This document shows, piece after piece, positions 12,113 to 25,076 of a DNA stretch of 64,000 nt (the first letter of the stretch is position 1; each line of letters starts with the position of its first letter). The translations under genes and the position numbers were made by a program. Source of the DNA: Neonectria sp. B-13 (Eukaryota > Ascomycota > Sordariomycetes > Hypocreales > Nectriaceae); the NCBI GenBank assembly GCA_002682825.1, contig NOKP01000003.1, positions 2,914,001-2,978,000 of the forward strand, read 5' to 3'. The notes under the pieces were generated by a model, which was not told where the DNA came from, did not search any database, and saw nothing but the letters and a program-made list of their open reading frames with translations.

Positions 12113-13829
12113 GTTGACGTCGAGTTGGCGGTGAGTTGGTCAGATAAGCGAGGGGGGGAGGTTAGTTGTTTGTCGTAGAAAGAGACTTGTTGGTGTTTGT
12201 ATGATGTTGGTTGCAAGTCGTTGCGATGCAGTCGAATTTTAGGTGTCGGTGCAGGGTAGCAAACCTACGACGAAGTACATTTCTGGCGACTCGCCCGTCC
12301 TGGCGGCTTTTGCACCTGGGCTTGGGAGATAGGGTGATGAATAGTATAGATATTCTAATATTTAGTTCTATCGTTGGAGATGCTATTAAACAATATGAGG
12401 TTGTGTTGAACTCGTGCAAGACGCAACATGTGAAGACGTGCTGTACTTATCGCTGGGTGGCCATATGAATATACAAGTTGTGCAACAGTGAACTTCGACG
12501 AGGGCCTTTCGTCAGTTAACCAGAGAGAGCCAACCACGAAACTAGATTGATCGGAGAGCTTTATTCCAAGTTAACGGGTATCATTGTCTGAAATATTGTG
12601 CCGTGTCGGGGTTTCGTTCACGATATCGGCGTTGAGTATGGACAGAAATTCAAGACACTACGGACATATAATGCTCAAGGCCTCTCCGTACAACTATAAC
12701 GCAATATGATATTCAGCTAGATAACCCAGCAAATTCTCGATGGCATGTAACCCCTAGCACTGTGTTGTGTTGAAGTATACATCCGCGTTTATAGGAAGAA
12801 CTACGTCCCCAAACACCTGTCACCAGTCGAGTCAATTCATCATTATTGCCTCTCGGAACTCATCCGAGGATTGTTCTACTTTGCCTCCAATCTAATGGGT
12901 TCCCTCAGGCCAGCATCACACGTGGGATATGCTCTATGCCCAGTGAGCCGAGGAGAGTCGGGCCAGGAGGTGCTGAGTATCGCGAACCTTGGTGGACTGG
13001 CTGATGCTTGAGGATCAACGAGGTCGACGATATTATCCAAAAACTTGAATAATCTATCAGACTAACTAGTATCAACACATATTGGTAAAGCCTTGAATTG
13101 CTCCCACAATGTCGTCTATGTCCCGCATCAACTGCTTGACCGCCCTCCCCACCGAACCCATTCGTAGTCCATCCCACAACCCCGAGATCACGAACCGTTG
13201 CCCATAGACCTCAGTTGTTGCGTGTAAACCCTAGTACTCTTGTTAACCCTGATCTCGATCAGTTCTCAACCGTCCACGGGCGGAGTACTAAAGCAACTAC
13301 GAACGGAGCAGAGTGGCCTGAATGCTGGTCATACCGAAGCAATATGTGTGGGGTCTTGGGGATGGAAGGTCTTTGGTGAGTTATATGAACACGGGAACTC
13401 CAACCTAGGGGACAGAGGAGTGTCATGTGCCGTGGTTGCTGAGTCGATGAATAAGAGTTGGAAATAGAAGCCACCGCAAACTAAATCTCGATTGGATTTC
13501 ACCACGATTGTATCAACTTGCCAAGCGTCTTGCTGGCCTCCTCACGATGTGGTCTTGTCGTGAAGATCAGGACATGCTGTGAGAACAATCAGTCTGCAGT
13601 TGCCCCGGAGATCGCATGTCAATGCCTGTGTCATACCTCTTTATCTGGGCTTAGCTACCTACCTAACCTGGGCAGCAGTCGCAGTTATCTATCAAGTTTC
13701 GAAGGAGTTGGTCGCCAAAACGCCGTGAAGAGTCATAAACCGTGTCCATCCCCTTGCTGCTGCAAAATGCCGAAATGCCAAAAGCTCACTCCCACTTCTT
13801 CATCAGAATCTACCCACCCTCTTGACCTC
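12113..13829. other. intergenic, no gene seen
   Basis: The left part (12113-12260) could be the leader of the tiny minus-strand frame; the right part would include the 3' untranslated region of the gamma-tubulin gene. I see no credible exon chain between them. Confidence 0.55.
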
Positions 13830-15719
13830 TCATCCCATACGGCCGTCCGTCTCCGCCGACGTAGCCTTCTCCCCCGCGTTGGGGTTCAGGTAATCTGCGC
13901 CCTCGGCGGCCTCGTATTCTCCGATCAGGTCTGCAACGACTTGCCGTGCCTCGTCGAACTCGTCGAGGTTCTCCGCAAACGGCGCCGTTTTCTTGTAACC
14001 ATCCATGAAGGCGTTGCGCTTGCGCATTCCGTCGTACTGCCTTAGGATTCTCTTGAAGAGCTACATGTGGGAACGCCATTGTTAGTCAACCGAAAATCAA
14101 TCTGGCGAGCGAAGACAATAAGATATGGGGACGTACCGTCGCGATGCTTGTGTGGTTGGCAAGCATCAAACCGCTCACGCGATGGCTCATTGGGATATAG
14201 GGGCTTCGCTTCGTCAGGGCGACCTGAATACTGGCAGGACCCCAGGGGATGAAGGTGGCAAGACGGCGCTCGCGGATACGGAGCAGACTCTTGTGCACGT
14301 CGGTGGGATCGACCTCACCCTGGATGACGTTGAGGATGGAGATGTAGCAGCTCTTCTTTCCGGGCACCGTCGACACCATGCGGTTCTTGGGCTGAAGCAG
14401 CCGCCGCATCACGTCTAGCACCGTCGTCTTGCGCACCGTCTTTGCCTGCTCGACCTGATCGCCCGTGAAAGGCGTGTAGGCCGTCATGAGAAAGTGACAT
14501 CTTGGGGTGGGAATCAGAGAGGCTAGGATGCTGACGAGATCATTGTGCATGTAGCCGGGGTATCGTAGAGTCGTGGTGCTTGCCGACATGACAGTCGCCA
14601 CCTATGTCGAGCTTTGTTAGCATCAACCCGCCACGGCCCAGCGGCGTTAGGAGCTGGTGTTTATCAACTTACCAGTTGGTTCGTCTGCTGGAATGAAGGT
14701 TCCTGGACGTGGAGCCGATCAGCAGCAATGTGGGAGAGGGCGCCATTGTCGAGGACGACAACCGAGTCGGCATTCTGGGTCAGCCGCCGCATGGAGAGGA
14801 CGCTGTTATAGGGGTGGACGACCACGTCGCCGGCGTTGGTCGTGTCCGGGAAGACGGAGTATGTTTGGATGATCTTCTTGGGGAAGCGGTCGTTGAGTTT
14901 CTCCAACATAAAGGAGCCCAGGCCGGAGCCGGTCCCGCCGGCGATGGAGTGCAGCATCATGAAGCCCTATGTCCCGAAGTCCGCCGTTAGCATAACAAGT
15001 CCTATTGCCGCTTCGCCGCATCCATGCGAGGTCGCTTACCTCGAGGGAGTCGCTCCCGTCGGCTTCCCGGTCAATCATCTCCATGATATCCTCGCACACG
15101 GCCTCGCCGCTTTGGTATCCGTCACCCCAGTTGTTGGCAGCTCCCATGCCATCCTTGCCGACGTAGAAGTTCTCCGGGTTGTAGATGTTCTTGTAGGGCC
15201 CCGTCTGGATACCATTGAGGACCTGCCCAAGCCGCCTTTAGCAACACGTTCGTCCGAGCCGACCACCGCGTGGTTATCTCGAGAGAGGGAGGGCATACGT
15301 ACCCTAGGCTCCAGATCAATCAGAATCGCGCGGGGGATGTAGCGGGTGTCGTCGCTCTGGTAGTAGAAGACGTCCTTGCGGTCACCGCCCTCGGTCGCAA
15401 AGTCCTCGAGGTTGCCATCCTGGCTGATGCCATGTTCCTGGCAGAGCTGCTGCCAGAACTGGCTCCCGACTGTGACGCAAGGAACGGTGTTAGCACTCTA
15501 GGGATGACGGCGGTAGGACGGGTTCGGTTCGGAGAGGAAGCGGGGAGCTTCTTGCGTGGGATGTGATTGCGTGGTGGGGGGAAACTGACTGCTGTTGCCG
15601 CACTGCCCGGCCTGGATCGTGATAATTTCCCTGAGCGAGCATAGAGAGGTAAGCAGATGCTAGAGGAAGAGGGAGCGACTCGCAGAGAGACTCCTGAAGA
15701 GGAAACGGTACCTGGGCAT
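13830..15719 (-). CDS. mipA: gamma-tubulin
   Basis: Tubulin that caps and nucleates microtubules in the gamma-tubulin complex at the spindle pole body. Seven exons, from the start: 15719-15712, 15630-15590, 15469-15303, 15222-15040, 14966-14673, 14601-14137, 14060-13830, giving 462 aa, the usual length. The first exon is only 8 nt (M-P and part of Arg). Joined ends read [16 protein letters not shown], the N-terminal nucleotide loop. The tubulin signature G-G-T-G-S-G-L-G-S lies in exon 5. Gamma-type features are [13 protein letters not shown] in exon 4 and [18 protein letters not shown] in exon 6. The C-terminus after the last helix is short and has none of the acidic Glu run of alpha- or beta-tubulin. 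The upstream neighbour is the nucleoporin gene, tandem on the same strand. Confidence 0.95.
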
Positions 15720-16348
15720 CTTGATCCGCTTGACGTTGTGGTGCTAGGTGCAAGAGAGGTGCAGTACAAGTGCGGTACAAGACAAGTCCAGTGCGTTTTG
15801 CGACCAAACCTTTGGGCCTGACGCGACGCGCGCTGACTCCCGTCCCCGCGTTCCACTTAAACGCCCAGGCACAACTCAACTCTAACGACCACCTCACAGG
15901 TAAACTGTCGATCGACTACATTACATTCGTCACATTTCAAGCTCACAAGCAACAAATTACAGCACATGTGCAGACATAGAGAGCTTCAATTCTTCTTGTA
16001 ACCTCTTCGTATACAGTTAATCCCATCCCTACCCTTCCAAAGTAACAGCGTCCTGCCTTATAGTACTCATCTTACAACACCGAAAACACTCGGCACACAC
16101 GTGCTCTTGTCCACACAAGACCAATATCGTAGCCTCTCGTTTGTCCCCGCAACTATTTTTGATTCCTCATAATAGACAATCTTGGCTGGCTCAAGCTCCT
16201 CCAAGAAACTTGCAGTAACCCCCCCAGAAAGTAGAAAAGTCCAGTAAACTCAATGCTCTGCAACGCCCGCAATGCTCCCTTGCCCTACCTTACCTTTCTA
16301 TATCAGCACCCCACGGATGCTTCTAATATACTTCAATCAACCTCCACA
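15720..16348. other. intergenic: gamma-tubulin promoter and nup2 3' region
   Basis: About 630 bp between the gamma-tubulin start and the nucleoporin stop. It must hold the gamma-tubulin leader and promoter and the 3' end of the nucleoporin transcript. No other feature is visible. Confidence 0.6.
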
Positions 16349-19300
16349 TTACTTCTTGTTCAGCGTCTTGTGCTTCTCAAGTGCCTCGGCCAGCTCCTTT
16401 GCTAGGTCTTTGGTCTTGACCTGGATCATCCAAGTTTCCAAGCCATCTCCCGTCTCGTTCGAAGTCGTCAACTTGACATACTTCTGTTCTGCCTTGTATG
16501 TCATGCCGGGCAGAACAGCACGGTTCAGCGCGACATACCCCCGAGGTTCCGCCCTCAGAAGGAGTCGCAACGCATTCGTCTCCTTGTGCTTTAACAGCCG
16601 TAGTGGCCCCACACCCTGAGTCGACCACGGGCTCTTTGACTTAGGCTTGTCATCCGACTTCTCTTCAGCCGTTACAAACTTCAGTACCTTAGCCCGCACA
16701 TCGTGCAGCGTCTCCTCGTCTGCCTCCAGACCCTCCGTCAGGTTGATCTGCTCATGCTTCTCGCCCTCATCGTCGCCACCGGGAGCCGCCTGGGTTGACG
16801 CGGGTGGTTCCGGGGTCCCTCCGGCGGGTGTCGTAGCCAGGCTGGAGCCTCCTCCGAGACTGAATGGTGTATCTATTTTTTCCGTCCCTTTAGCGGGAGA
16901 ATTTTCCGGCGCGGAACAGGAGACTTACTTGTCCCGGTGGTAGAAGCCCCACCAGCTGGCGGTTGGAGGTTGGCGAAGGCCGGCGCTGGCTGGTTCGATC
17001 CAAACATGCCGCCAGAGGATGGAGGTTGAGGGGAAGCCGACGTGAAGTTGAATCCCGGGGCACCACCAGCGCCAGACGCACCACCAAACATGGGCGTGGA
17101 ATTGCTGGCTTGGCCCCCACCAAAGGTTGGAGCGGGCGCGCTGGTGCCGCCACCTCCAAACTGGAAAGGGCTGGGGGCACTAGTTGATGGAGCCGAGTTC
17201 CCGCCAAAGTTGAACATGCCTCCTTGGGTTGGGGCTGGGGTCGTGGCAAATCCAGAGTTGTTGCCATTGTTTCCGGACGAGAAAGGGTTGTTGAATCCTG
17301 TCCCAGAAGCCCCAAAGCTGAAAGAGGTGCCACCAGATCCCGAGTTGGAAGAGCCCGCGCCGAAGCTGGGGGCAGCATTGTTCGCACCATTCGCCGGCGT
17401 CGACGAGGCGCCACCAAACATGGGGACGGCGGGGGTGCTTGATGGGCCGTTGAAGCTGAAGATGGGAGCCGCCGACGTCGCGCTGCCTTCTCCGCCGTTG
17501 AAAGCCCTCTTCGCAGGGGAGGGATCATCCTGCTTCATGGGGCTTCCACCAAAGAGGGGAGCGGAAGACGCAGGTGACTTGGGTACGTCAAACAGAGGCT
17601 TGGATGCAGGGTCCGAGGCCCCGTTAGACTTGATGCCACTAGTCGAAGCTCCTCCGAAGCTGAAAGCGGCAGGGGTCGAGTCTGTTTTGGGAGCAGAAGC
17701 ATTGCTGGAGCTAGCAGCACCGAACAGGGACGTGGCTGGTGGTGTTGAGGAAGCGCCTCCGAACATGTTGCTCGCGGTACTGGATGGCTTCACCCCAAAC
17801 AGGCTGCCCGCGGTGGGAGTACCGTTGCTGTTTGAGGCTGCGGCAGAAGCACCAAACAAGGCAGTCTTGGGAGCCTCTGACTTCGCAACCTCTGGAAGCT
17901 TCGCTCCGAAGAGGGTCGAGGACTGCAACACAGGAGCCGCGGGGGTAGATGACTCTGCTGGCTTGTTGGCAGAGCCGAAGATGTTCGACGCAGAAGACGT
18001 CGCGGGCTTATCGTCCGACTTGGGAGCTCCAAATAGAGACGAAACGGGCTTTGCAGGCTCGGATGCCTTGGGAGTCTCTGCAGGCACCTTAGCCTGGAAG
18101 AGAGAACTCGTCTTCTTGGGAGCCTGATCATTCTCTTTGTCAGATTCGCCTCCTGACTTGTCCTTTTTTTCGGCAGCTGCCTCTAACGGGGACTCTTTAT
18201 CAACAGGTTTGTCTTGCTTGGGAGCTCCGAAGATGTTGGTAGTGGCAGTGGTCTTGGGAGCAAAGACAGAGCTGGACGACGTGGACGAGGCATTGCCAAA
18301 CAGGGAGCCGGGCTGAGCGGTAGAGGTAGCCGGCGCAAACTTGATCGGGGTGGTGCTGGGGTTCCAGGTCTGGTCGACAGGCTTGGGTGCAGGCTTGGGT
18401 GCAGGCGGCTCAGCGGCTGTTTCTTCAGGCTTGCCATCCGCTCGCACTGGTTGACCCTCACTGTTCTTGGTTACACGATCAAACAAGCTTCGAGCAGGTG
18501 TGCTTTCCCTTGTTACAGGGGCACTGGATTCGTCTGCTGCGGGAGCACTGGTCGGAGCGGTCTTGTTGCCAAAGAGGGCAGAGCCGATTTGAGAAGCCGT
18601 GTCGGCACCACTCGCGGCAGCGCTTGGCTCATCGCTTTGTCCAGTCTCTTGGCTCTGCTCGGCGTCGGAGTCGGTCTCGCTCTCTGCGTCAGCTTCCACA
18701 CCACTGTTTTTGGCAGAGCTGGCATCAGAGAGGTATCCAAATATGTTGCTGCCACCAGCCTGAGCAGGGGCAGGCTTCAGGTTTTGGAAGACTGAACGAA
18801 GGCCGCTTCCACTGCCGTTGGTCTTATTTAGTGCGAAGGGGTTTGGCTTGGCAGCTGATCCTTCCTCTGCGGGCTTGGACGCAGCCTTCACAGGGGAACC
18901 GGCCGGGGTAGACGACTTGTTCGCAATCTTCTCGAAGAGAGACTTTGCGGCTGAGGGAGTAGACTTTTGAATCTTGGAAGGCTGGCTCTCAGTCTCCTCG
19001 CTCACAGATGCCTTCCTCTTGTTCTTGTTGAGAAGAGACGTAGCTGTTGGCGCATCCTGCCTTGGCTCATCATCGTCCCTGTCGGCAGCTCGTCGCTTGT
19101 TTTTGTTGACAGCGGCCACTCCAATATCCTTAGGGAGGTCATCATCGGCTTTGCGTTTCTTTGAAGAAGTAACCTTGGTAGGGGTTGGTTCTGCATCCTC
19201 CTCCTCAGGTTCAGGCAGACCGTGCTCTCGTCGCCACCTCTTCAGGACGTCCTTTGAGGGCTTGACGTTCTGGAACTCGTACAAGCCGTATCGCAGAAGA

Positions 19301-19992
19301 ATGATGCTCCGGCTCTTCTCAAACTCCTTGGCGAAGTTGATGACATTGAGCTTCCAGTCCTTGTTGATAAAAATCTCGTTCGCCGCATATTTGAGCCGTC
19401 GGAGATCGAGGATGCAGAAGAACTGTCGCTTCTGTTCGTCGTCGAACTCAGTGGGGCAGAGGTGCGCAAGGAACTGATCGGCGTAGATGGAGCCCTTGGT
19501 GTTCCACTCCTTGGGTATTTTCTTGGTGAGAGCCTCGCCTGACAACTCAGGATCGGGATCCTCAATTCGCATGGGGAACAATTGTTTAGATGTAGCCTTG
19601 GCAGCCATACCCCGAGGAGTGACCTGGGCAGTAGATTCTCGGAACATGCGGTTCGGCTCGGGGGTGGCGCCCGGGGCGAAAACCTTCTTCATGGTGCTCT
19701 GGGGCAGACTGGGTGAGAAGGAAGTGGCGGGAGGGCTGTCGCTGATGGTGGACGCCCGGAAGATATTGCGAGCGGTGGCAATCGAGGTCTTATTGAGGCT
19801 GCTCGATGGTAGTTCATCGCGGGTTATCAGCAGTCTTCGCGCCGGGGCACTCTGTGGTGTCCCGAGACGCTTGCTGTTGAAAGGCGACGAGACGTAAGCG
19901 CGCTTCGCGAAGGGCAAGGGAGGACGCGGACGGGGCGTGCTCCTGGCCGACTCAGCGAGCTCACTGTCGCCGGGGATGGAAAAGGTAACCAT
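16349..19992 (-). CDS. nup2: Nup2-type FG nucleoporin with C-terminal Ran-binding domain
   Basis: Mobile nuclear-pore protein that helps release import cargo through Ran and importin-alpha. Two exons, 19992-16929 and 16872-16349, with a 56-nt intron whose terminal TAG is the stop of the unspliced frame; the product is 1195 aa. The N-terminus (about 1-150) is basic and carries a conserved-looking stretch around T-P-E-P-N-R-M-F-R-E-S. A globular segment (about 170-275) is followed by K-K-R-K-type nuclear signals. From about 410 to 1010 there are some 20 FG motifs, mostly S-L-F-G, N-I-F-G, P-M-F-G and F-S-F-G in Ser/Ala/Pro spacers. The second exon encodes a RanBP1-like domain (about 1075-1195; core K-V-L-K-F-V ... 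W-M-I-Q-V-K). The RanBD plus FG order supports Nup2/Nup50; S. pombe Nup61 is the comparable protein. The antisense frame over the repeats is a codon-bias shadow. Confidence 0.9.
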
Positions 19993-21025
19993 GTTGAGCG
20001 GCAGTTGATGGAAGAGTTGAAGCAGAGGGTGTTATGGGGGAGGAGAGGGATGGAGTCGAGATCGAGGGCGCGTCGGGTAATGGCAGGACCTGCGGCTGTG
20101 AATCGCGGACCGAAGAGGAAAAAGAGGGCCAGGCAGCCACGAGCAGCCGAGCTGAGTGATCGAGTCGTAGTTATGACGGCGTTGGATGACGTTGGGCGAT
20201 GCGACGGAGATGGCAGCGCAGTCGCATCAAGGCCGGGTCGCCCTGGGAAACGACACGAAAATGAGTATGGTGTTTTGGTGTGGGAGCGGTTGCACTTGGC
20301 AGCTGGCGGCTGGTGACCCTTTCAACTTTCAAAAAATAAAGCGGGCCCGCTTTTTCTGCAGCCATCGGCGCCCTTAGGTCCTCAGGCACCAAGCTCAGGC
20401 TCAAGCACCAAGCAAGGCTTAGTCTTGCGGAGTAGCCTGCAGATCCCGTGACCCAGTCGCACCACAGTGTGCCGAGTTCCAGGCACGAAACACCATTCAC
20501 AGCAACGCCCGAGTATTCACCCAATGCACTCAAAGTGCCTGCAAGTCATCTCGCCAGACCAATCATGCTGGGACCTCGGCGGACGACGGACGACGTGGCA
20601 TGAACTGTCATCGGCGGTTGAGTTCTTTCTGGCATCGCCGTATCAATGGTAGACGACCCTTGGCAGGTACACTCGCACACACAGCACAGTCTGATATGCA
20701 GTTACATGTATCCTAGTACATTTATTGAGAGCTACCGACATAGAACTTCAATTTGCTTCCTTCCCTATTGTCCAGACCATATAAAGAGCGTGGGCTCCCC
20801 TCCCGAGTGCAAGTGCGAAACCACAACCCAAGCCAAGTGGCATATCGCCTTTTGTTTGCTCTGACAGTTGCAGCTGCCCAGAGAGGATCAATCGCAAATC
20901 AGCCAGGCCAGGCGAGGAGAAAGACAGAGGAAATAATACAGAGATAAAAGGAGGGGGCAGCAACACACGAAAGATCAAATTCCGGAACCCCATATCCCAA
21001 GCCTAACCGTGGTAGAACGCGATGC
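19993..21025. other. intergenic: nup2 promoter and nbr1 3' region
   Basis: About 1 kb between two tandem minus-strand genes. No exon chain or structural RNA is evident. Confidence 0.55.
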
Positions 21026-23972
21026 TTACTTCGCAACAACCTTCTTCTTTTGGTCCTCCAAATACTCCTCATCTGAAGCATCCAGGATGTCATACTCCTC
21101 GTCGGTCATGAAGCCGTCGTCGGAGAGATCCCAATCATCGTCTCCAGACTCCTTCGCCTCGGCCTGCTCAAGTGCGGGGGCAGGCTCGGCCTGAGCAGCC
21201 TCGTGGATGCTAGCCACAGGAGACTCGTTCTCAAGCTTGGGGAAGATCATCTGGCTCGAAGCTGGGCTGTCTTCTGCCTCAACATTCTCGACAACGGTCT
21301 CGGTCTTAATCTCGGGCTCAGGCGTGGCCTTGGGCTCAGACTTGACCTCCGACTTGATGATTCGGACGTTGACGTCACACCAGAGGCGGTGGCCGAACTT
21401 CTCGCCAGATGGGGCGGTCAGGCGCCAGTACGAGACGATCTTGCCGGCACGGGCGGGGGTGCGGAGCAACACTGTGAAAGGGAACTCCTGGCCAGGGGCC
21501 AGAGGAGGATAGCAGACGGTCGACTCGGAAGCCGAGACAAGCTCAGAGATGCCAGCGGGGTGGCTGGGGTCGACATGGCCCATGTAGTCGCCACCCACAA
21601 ACTTGACAGAGCAGCCCGCGGGCCAGGCCACATTGCCCTCGTTTCGCAGGAGCCAGGTCTGCTCGAAGACGTGGTTGGGAGGGAAAACGGTGCCATCGAC
21701 GGTGGTGTCACTGACGAAGACGGCGACCAAGGGCTCGCAAGCAGGAGTCTCCTTCTTCTCCTCCTTCTTCTCCTCCTTGACCTCGGCCTTCTTGATAGGG
21801 GGGGCGGGAGCCTTCGACACCACCTTGGTGGGAGCAGAGTGAGAAGGCTTTACATCCACAATGGTCTGGACGGGGTTGATTGTGTTGCCTCCGACAGGGG
21901 CGACGGTCTCAGTGGCCTTGGAGTTGGTGGCAGTGCGATCACCCATGGCGGGCATCCGCTGGCCACCCTGGTGCTCACCCGTGGTTGTTACGCTGACGTG
22001 GCGAACGGGAGTCTTGAACATGATCATGGGGTGAGTCTTGTTGTGTGGGTTGCTAGGGTTGGCCTCGCAGTTGGCGCAGAAATCAGTGTCGTTGCAGACG
22101 GCACACTTGTACCGAATGCCGCGAACGTACGCAGGGTAAGCCTCGTTGCCAGCGCAAAGGGGCCCGTCGCAGCAGATGCCGATGTGGACGGGGGTGGGAG
22201 ATCGGACGCGAACGTTGGCAAGGTGTTCGTAGATGGGGACAAAGCGATGGTTCGGGTGAGCGAACTTGCTGTGCTTGATACAGTTGGCACAGTAGTCCCA
22301 GTCTGGGCAGTCGAGGCACTTGTGTCGAACACCGGCGATGTATTTGTCACAGCCGTCGCAGATGGCATGGTGCATCTGGTTGCGGCCAGGAGCCATCTTG
22401 ACCCTGACGTGGTGAGGCATCTCAGTACCCTTGACAGCAGGGACGAAGCCATGCTGGGGGTGATGACCATGGGCGTTCTTGATGAAGCAAGGCTGGCACA
22501 AGTCGTAGTCCTCGCAAGTGTTGCAGTGGAGGAACTCGAACTCGGGAAGTTCTGCTTACTCGTTAGTATTGATGCCAATATGTTAGCTTGTAAACTTTGG
22601 GAACGTACCTTGGACACAGCAGTTGCAAGTCCGCATGACGCCCAGGGAGGCCCATCGAGCAATCAGCGGCTCGAAGTTGGGCTTGGGCAGAGACGGAGCC
22701 TCGTCCTTGAGCTCGATCTTGGGCTCGCTCTTGGTCTCGATCTTAGTCTCGACCGTGACGACAGCCTTGGGCATCTCCTCCTGCTCCTCGGTCTTAGGCT
22801 GCTCTGTCTGCTCCTTAGCCTTGGGCTTGGGAGCAATGGTCTCGGTGATGCTCCGGACGAGTCGTCCATCAACGGTAGTACGCTTAATCAACCAGTGATC
22901 CTTGCCGTGACAAGTGATGCCTTGCTCAACGCAAGTCTGGCAAAGGTCAAAGTCACCATCGTCGCAAGTGGAGCAGTGGTAGTGAATATCAGGAATGGTC
23001 TTCTCGCAGTTGTTGCAGCAGATGGCGAAGGCAGCACTGGCAAAGGCAGCACTGGCAGGGCAGGTAGGAGGGGGGATCAAACCACCAGAGATGGTCGGCA
23101 GGGAACCGGCAGGTCTGCAGCAGCCAGAGGTGGCTTGCTGGGCACGGCGAGCGCGGTGCTCGGCCTGCTGGGTAGCCAAACGACTGGCGAGGCCGGACTG
23201 GTGCTCAAACAAGTTGGCAAGTCTGCTCTCGAACTCGTCGCGACGAGCGTCAATACTCTGACCAATGAGCTTAGCAGCCTCGGGCGCAAAGGCGGTGCTG
23301 GCTGGTCTGGAGAGAGGGTTGGTTCGGAATGGCAAGGTGGTTTCCGACAGGGTTGCAGTGGCCGAAGGAGTTGGGGCGGGAGCATCGGCAGTCGGCGTCG
23401 GGGCAGGACTGATGTTGACCTGGCTCTCCTGGGGGCTTTCCTGGGGGCTTTCCTGGGGGCTCTCGGCGATTGTGGAAGATCCGGCCTCGGGCTCATCCTC
23501 AACAGTGACGGGCTTGGGGACGGGCTTCTGGAGCGGTGTCCGGGGGGTGACGCGGATCTTGAGCTTAGACTTGGCCTTGGCGGCTCGGTAAAGCTGCTTA
23601 TAAATGGGGATGTTCTCGGGCTCAAGCTGAACGTAGGCGGCAGCAGAGTCGGAATACCGGTCCAAGACAAGATCGATATCTGATGGGAGGTGTAGGAAGG
23701 TTCGAATCTATTGCAAAGTTAATACTACCGTCGTGGATTATGGTTTCACCCTTGTGTCCGCAAACGGAGGACCAAGAGGTGTGAGGAAGAAAATGATGCT
23801 GTTGGGTCCGAGGGAATTGAGGGGTGACGGGAAATGGGTCACGTACGTTGCTCTCGAGGGTCTTGGGGACCATATCTCGGAGTGGCATCTTGGTGCGGCG
23901 AGTGATGCCGTCAAACTGGAGCTTGACGGTGATCATCGTGTCGAGGCCGGCGGGAGGCGCGGCTGAAGCCAT
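21026..23972 (-). CDS. nbr1: NBR1-family selective autophagy receptor (PB1, four ZZ fingers, FW domain)
   Basis: Receptor that links cargo to Atg8 on autophagic membranes. Exons 23972-23847, 23707-22609 and 22551-21026 give 916 aa. Order: a PB1-like ubiquitin fold (about 12-95; K-L-Q-F-D-G ... I-R-T-F-L-H-L-P); a Pro/Ser-rich linker with Q-E-S-P repeats; ZZ1 (about 272-318), ZZ2 (about 403-446, split by intron 2), ZZ3 (about 467-515) and ZZ4 (about 530-590), each with paired CxxC motifs and His; a Lys/Glu linker; and the NBR1 FW (Ig-like) domain (about 680-807; T-W-L-L-R-N-E-G-N-V-A-W-P). The acidic tail has E-E-Y-D-I-L (about 893-898), a good Atg8-interacting motif, and D-W-D-L-S just before it. 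Fungal NBR1 proteins bring vacuolar hydrolases such as Ams1 to the vacuole through FW or ZZ domains; the cargo here is not known. Confidence 0.93.
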
Positions 23973-25076
23973 GGTTGCGATGACGGCTGGGTCGGTCAGC
24001 GGGGAGTTCTGGAGACAGAGAAGAGGAGGACGTCAAGCCCGAATCTCAGATCCCTCGATGGAGAATATAAGGGATGATGAGGATTCTGGATTCAGGAATG
24101 ACGATGATGATGGTGGAGCCTTACCTGCCTACTTGGGGCGGTGACGAAGTGCTGTTATCGGGGCGAGATAAGGAATCGGCGGTGCAAGACGGCCTTCGCC
24201 CGTCAACGATGGAGGCCAAGTGGTGAATGCAGGCGGGAGATGAGTGATAAAGAAATCGAGATGTGAGGGGAAAGAAGATGAAGTTGGGGGAGAGGTCGAA
24301 TGAGATGATGGAAGAGAGAAGTTGGGAGGGAAGAAGGGTTGGTGGTGGGAGAAGAAGAAGAAGAGGAAGAAGCTCTGTCGGCGAGCCGCCCAGGTGCTGG
24401 AGGCGACGCAAGAGCCAAAAGGTACCTTACCTGTAGGCACCCGCTGGGGCGCTGGGGGTAGTGGGCACTTGGGGCACCGGGAACGCTATCGCAGCGCCTG
24501 GCTAGGAGGCGGCCGGCGGGCTTGCGTGTGCCAGCTGACGGGGAACCTGGCTGCCTTCGGCACTGATGGACCACTGGCTGGCGACCAACTGGGGCCCAGC
24601 TGGGAGGGGCTGGCCGGCAGCAGGAGGGCGGCGATCCAGGTACCTATCCGTCTGGTCGCTGTAGGACAGCGTCGCCATAGTTCCGTCTCCCGCAGGCGAA
24701 GTACCTTCCCGGTGATAGGGCAAATAGGTTTGACCTTGCCGTGTGGCGCTGGGGCAATCGGGCTTAGCGCCGTCGCCGCTGTAACACCTGCTCGCCTCAC
24801 CCCGCTGCCATGTACTCTTGTACTCTGTCAGATGACTGACCAGGGATTTATGCTATGAAGGTGTGAAGATAACGAGTGTGAATAAGAAACGGAGAAAACG
24901 GAGCACGTGCACCGTTTTGAGGGAAGCCATCTTGCTGACCGTTGCTCACTCGCCCTCTGCTCACTCACCCAAGTCGGTAAGCTAGGTGCTTCAATGTTTC
25001 AATGACACAGCTGACAGAGACAGCTTATCACTGTGATTTGGCAATCTACAGTAGCCATCCTTGCTGTTTTAGATAT
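23973..25076. other. intergenic: nbr1 promoter region
   Basis: About 1.1 kb with a GAA/GGA purine tract at 24349-24372 on the plus strand, that is pyrimidine-rich on the transcribed strand, probably in the nbr1 promoter or leader. No gene is seen. Confidence 0.5.

Noticed and set aside
17042..18127. 361-codon plus-strand frame opposite nup2
   Set aside because: Mirror of the FG-repeat codons; Pro/Leu/Ala-rich with no domain.
21203..23683. 826-codon plus-strand frame opposite nbr1
   Set aside because: A codon-bias shadow of the real gene; Leu/Gly/Asp-rich composition without domains.
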